A stretch of 64,000 nucleotides of DNA, taken from contig OZ244776.1 of the NCBI GenBank assembly GCA_965219515.1, forward strand, positions 4,340,001-4,404,000, in the 5' to 3' direction. Below the pieces are notes generated by a model, which was not told where the DNA came from, did not search any database, and saw only the letters and a list, made by a program, of their open reading frames with translations. The stretch's first letter is position 1. Each line of letters starts with the position of its first letter. Shown here piece after piece: positions 61,243 to 64,000 of this stretch. The position numbers and the translations under genes were made by a program. The DNA is from Ilyomonas sp965219515 (GTDB lineage: Bacteria > Bacteroidota > Bacteroidia > Chitinophagales > Chitinophagaceae).

Positions 61243-64000
61243 ATGAAACAGCTTAACCTATTGATTTTTCTTTTCGTTTTTTTCTTGTTTTATACTGCCG
61301 ACAGCAGGGCGCAAACGCCGCCTGATTTGTTTTTTTCCGAATATGTGGAGGGCAGCAGTAACAACAAAGCCATTGAATTGTATAATGGTACCGGCAATAC
61401 GGTAGATCTGGCTTCCGGTAACTACACAATACAAATGTATTTTAACGGCAGCACTACGGCGGGTACTACCATCAGTCTTACAGGCACCATTGCTCCGGGC
61501 GGTGTATTCGTACTGGCCAACGCTTCTGCATCTTTTGCTTCGGATTCTTATGTGAATCAAACCAGCAGCGCAAGCTGGTATAATGGCGATGATGCCGTGG
61601 TTTTGAAAAAAGGCGGTGCAGCAGGAACGGTGATTGATGCAATTGGACAGGTTGGCTTTGATCCGGGAACGGAATGGGGATCGGGGCTGGTATCTACGGC
61701 CGATAATACCATCCGTCGTAAATCGTCTGTTTGCAACGGCGATACCGATCCGGTTAATGTTTTTAATCCGCTGACCGAATGGGATGGCTTTGCTGCAGAT
61801 GATTTTACGGGGTTAGGGTTGCATACATCAAATTGCGCTTTGGCAGGTCCCTCTATTCAGCTATCGCCGGCTTCTTTAGATTTTGTTACCGATATCAATA
61901 CCACTTCTCAGCCACTAAGCTATTTGTTGCAAGGGTTTTCATTAACAGATGATGTAACCGTAACGGCTCCTCCTTATTTTGCCATTGCTGACTCTGTTAA
62001 CGGGAGTTATGGCACCATCATAATAGTTACCGCCGATTCTGCCAACAAAGGAAAAACCATTTATGTGGTGTATCAGCCAACGGCATCCGGCACGCAAACC
62101 GGAAATATTACGCATACAAGCGGTTCTGTTGTTTCCGGTCTCACGGTTCAGGGAACAGCCATTACAGACAGTATTACGCACATTTACTCCATTCAGGGCA
62201 GCGGAGCGGCAAGCCCGCTCAAAGGAAATATCGTAACTACAGAAGGCATTGTAACGGGCGACTACCAGAGTGTGGGGCAATTGGGCGGTTTTTACATGCA
62301 GGATTTTGATGGCGACGGCGATACGACAACTTCAGATGGTGTTTTTGTATTTGATACTACGTTTCAGGTAAACGTAGGCGATAAGGTGCGCCTGACGGCA
62401 GACGTTGATGAATTTTTTAATTTAACCGAACTGAAAAATCTGAGGTCTGCATCAGTTATAAGTTCCGGAAACCCGCTGGTGCCGCCGGTAACAATTCAGT
62501 TGCCGGTAACGGCAACCGCCGATCTGGAAAAATATGAAGGTATGCTGGTTTCGTTTCCGCAAACCCTAACCGTTACGGAGACATTTAATCTGGGAAGGTT
62601 TGGCGAACTTTTGTTGTCTTCAGACGGACGTTTGTTTAATCCCACCAACTTTATTGATCCAAACGACAATCCGCCTTCCGGTACCAATAGCGAAGGCAAC
62701 AGCAATGTAGCCGCGGTTACGGCTCAACAGGACTTGAATAACCGGCGCACCATTTTGCTGGATGATGGAAGTAATATTCAAAATCCGGCTGTGGTTCCTT
62801 ATCTCAATCCTGCCGACACCACTATCCGCTGCGGATCAACGGTGCAGAATATTACCGGTGTTCTTACGTATGCCTTTAGCCAATACGTAGTGGAACCAAC
62901 AGAATCACCCGATTTTAATTACGCTTTACGCCCTGCCGTTCCGTCTGTTGGCAACGAAAATATTAAGGTGGCAAGTTTTAATGTGCTCAATTATTTTAAC
63001 GGCAATGGCATGGGCGGCGGCTTCCCTACCGAACGCGGCGCCAATACGCTTGCCGAGTTTAACAGACAACGGACAAAAATTATTGCCGCCATTAAAGATC
63101 TTGATGCCGATGTGGTTGGCTTAACCGAAATAGAAAATGACGGCGATGGTGCCAATTCTGCCATTGCCGACCTGGTAAGTGGATTAAATGCAAGTTTATC
63201 AGACAGCATCTACACATATATTCCCGACCCCGTCGGCACAGATGGAAATACCGGTACAGATGCCATTAAGGTTGCGCTGATTTATAAATATTTGCAGGTA
63301 ACGCCCGTTGGCGTAGCCATAGCAGATACCAGCGTTATCAACAACAGGCCGCCGCTTGCCCAGACTTTTATGCTCAACAGCAATGGCGAAAAACTAACCG
63401 TTATTATCAATCATTTAAAATCGAAAAGCTGTTCCGGTGCATCGGGTTTGGATGCAGATAGCGGTTATGGGCAGGGCTGCTATAACCAGACCCGAAAAAT
63501 ACAGGCAGATACGCTTCTTTCTTTTATAAAAAGGACGCAGGCGATTTCGGGAGATTCTGATGTGATAGCCGTTGGCGACTTTAATGCTTACGACGAAGAA
63601 GACCCGTTGGATGTGCTGAAGGCCGGCGGCTTAACCGATATCTTACCCGGTACTTATTCATACGTGTTTGGCGGTCAGTCGGGTTCTTTAGATCATGGTT
63701 ATGTAACTCCTTCTTTGGTTTCTCATGTTACGGGAGCCGCCAAATGGCACATCAATGCAGATGAACCAACGATAAAAGATTATAATCAGGAGTTTAACCC
63801 GGCGTATGTGTATAATGCCGATCCGTACCGCTCGTCTGACCACGACCCGGTACTGGCTGGTTTATATTTACAAGAGGTGAATGAATCGCCGGTAGTCAGC
63901 ATTACTAATCCGCAAAACGGGGCTTCCTTCGAAGCAGGCAGCACAATCAGCATTACGGCAGACGCATCTGATGCAGATGGCAGCATTGCGAAAGTTGAAT
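61243..64000 (+). CDS. ExeM/NucH-type secreted endonuclease with lamin-tail domain (partial)
   Basis: The gene runs past the right edge; 919 complete codons are visible. The ATG at 61243 opens a signal peptide (MKQLNLLIFLFVFFLFYTAD, cleavage near RAQ), with an earlier in-frame ATG at 61207. Next is a lamin-tail domain (PDLFFSEYVEGSSNNKAIEL), a BACON/choice-of-anchor-like segment, an OB-fold-like part (GIVTGDYQSVGQLGGFYMQD), then the endonuclease/exonuclease/phosphatase catalytic domain: VASFNVLNYFNG, DADVVGLTEIENDGDGANS, IINHLKSKSC, VGDFNAYDEEDPL and YRSSDHDPVLAGL with the catalytic acid and His residues. A PKD/Ig-like repeat begins at the end. Likely secreted by the type IX system to degrade extracellular DNA. 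Confidence 0.92.
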   Translation, partial: MKQLNLLIFLFVFFLFYTADSRAQTPPDLFFSEYVEGSSNNKAIELYNGTGNTVDLASGNYTIQMYFNGSTTAGTTISLTGTIAPGGVFVLANASASFASDSYVNQTSSASWYNGDDAVVLKKGGAAGTVIDAIGQVGFDPGTEWGSGLVSTADNTIRRKSSVCNGDTDPVNVFNPLTEWDGFAADDFTGLGLHTSNCALAGPSIQLSPASLDFVTDINTTSQPLSYLLQGFSLTDDVTVTAPPYFAIADSVNGSYGTIIIVTADSANKGKTIYVVYQPTASGTQTGNITHTSGSVVSGLTVQGTAITDSITHIYSIQGSGAASPLKGNIVTTEGIVTGDYQSVGQLGGFYMQDFDGDGDTTTSDGVFVFDTTFQVNVGDKVRLTADVDEFFNLTELKNLRSASVISSGNPLVPPVTIQLPVTATADLEKYEGMLVSFPQTLTVTETFNLGRFGELLLSSDGRLFNPTNFIDPNDNPPSGTNSEGNSNVAAVTAQQDLNNRRTILLDDGSNIQNPAVVPYLNPADTTIRCGSTVQNITGVLTYAFSQYVVEPTESPDFNYALRPAVPSVGNENIKVASFNVLNYFNGNGMGGGFPTERGANTLAEFNRQRTKIIAAIKDLDADVVGLTEIENDGDGANSAIADLVSGLNASLSDSIYTYIPDPVGTDGNTGTDAIKVALIYKYLQVTPVGVAIADTSVINNRPPLAQTFMLNSNGEKLTVIINHLKSKSCSGASGLDADSGYGQGCYNQTRKIQADTLLSFIKRTQAISGDSDVIAVGDFNAYDEEDPLDVLKAGGLTDILPGTYSYVFGGQSGSLDHGYVTPSLVSHVTGAAKWHINADEPTIKDYNQEFNPAYVYNADPYRSSDHDPVLAGLYLQEVNESPVVSITNPQNGASFEAGSTISITADASDADGSIAKVE

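Overview
The window comes from a Bacteroidota chromosome, most likely the family Chitinophagaceae. The evidence is the overall gene style: gliding and type IX secretion genes (gldA, porT, and a cargo protein with a gliding-type C-terminal domain), a TamB plus lipoprotein TamA-like (TamL) pair, Bacteroidota-type lipoprotein signals, very few Shine-Dalgarno sequences, moderate GC, and small families such as ORF6N, YtxH and the Pycsar-effector-like membrane domain. No rRNA, prophage, CRISPR array or origin is visible. There is one tRNA, tRNA-Arg(CCT).

Layout. 1-2.2 kb: minus-strand efflux operon (tetR, tolC, start of a lipoprotein adaptor) with two matching palindromic operators. 2.5-5 kb: gmhA, a TPR protein, a VOC protein, tRNA-Arg, then a decayed strip with GIY-YIG and AraC remnants. 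5-12.5 kb: sugar metabolism (GH31, phosphoketolase, GH43) around a duplicated DoxX-like membrane protein. 13-21 kb: an HD phosphohydrolase fused to a PycTM-like membrane domain, polyphosphate kinase, an SdiA-regulated-like lipoprotein, and a 1207-residue phosphatase that also carries a kinase-like motif region and an outer-membrane barrel; the last three genes overlap. 21-31 kb: a large GAF-like protein, a PQQ dehydrogenase with haem c, a frameshifted nucleoside hydrolase, a TlpA-like thioredoxin and a type IX cargo. 31-47.6 kb: housekeeping and envelope genes (gyrB, nadB, an LpxL-like acyltransferase, a four-gene YtxH/holin-like membrane operon, tamB, tamL, a sugar nucleotidyltransferase). 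47.6-54.4 kb: a RelE/ParE toxin-antitoxin pair, acs, gldA, a DUF2461 protein, ubiE/menG, ORF6N and porT. 54.4-61 kb: an esterase, pbpC (penicillin-binding protein 1C) without a normal start codon, a broken PIN toxin with a small partner, an IS630-type element with intact 20-bp inverted repeats, and an aldo/keto reductase. 61.2 kb to the end: an ExeM/NucH-type secreted nuclease that runs off the window.

Two patterns cross gene boundaries. First, short 7-bp-period repeats, with different words but a fixed period, sit between genes and once inside pbpC. The clearest tract fills all 175 bp between gldA and its neighbour in a single phase. Second, several genes are broken (AraC, GIY-YIG, nucleoside hydrolase, PIN) or lack a start codon (pbpC). 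The best candidates for an undescribed system are the HD-PycTM fusion beside ppk, and the overlapping ppk / lipoprotein / phosphatase-barrel operon.
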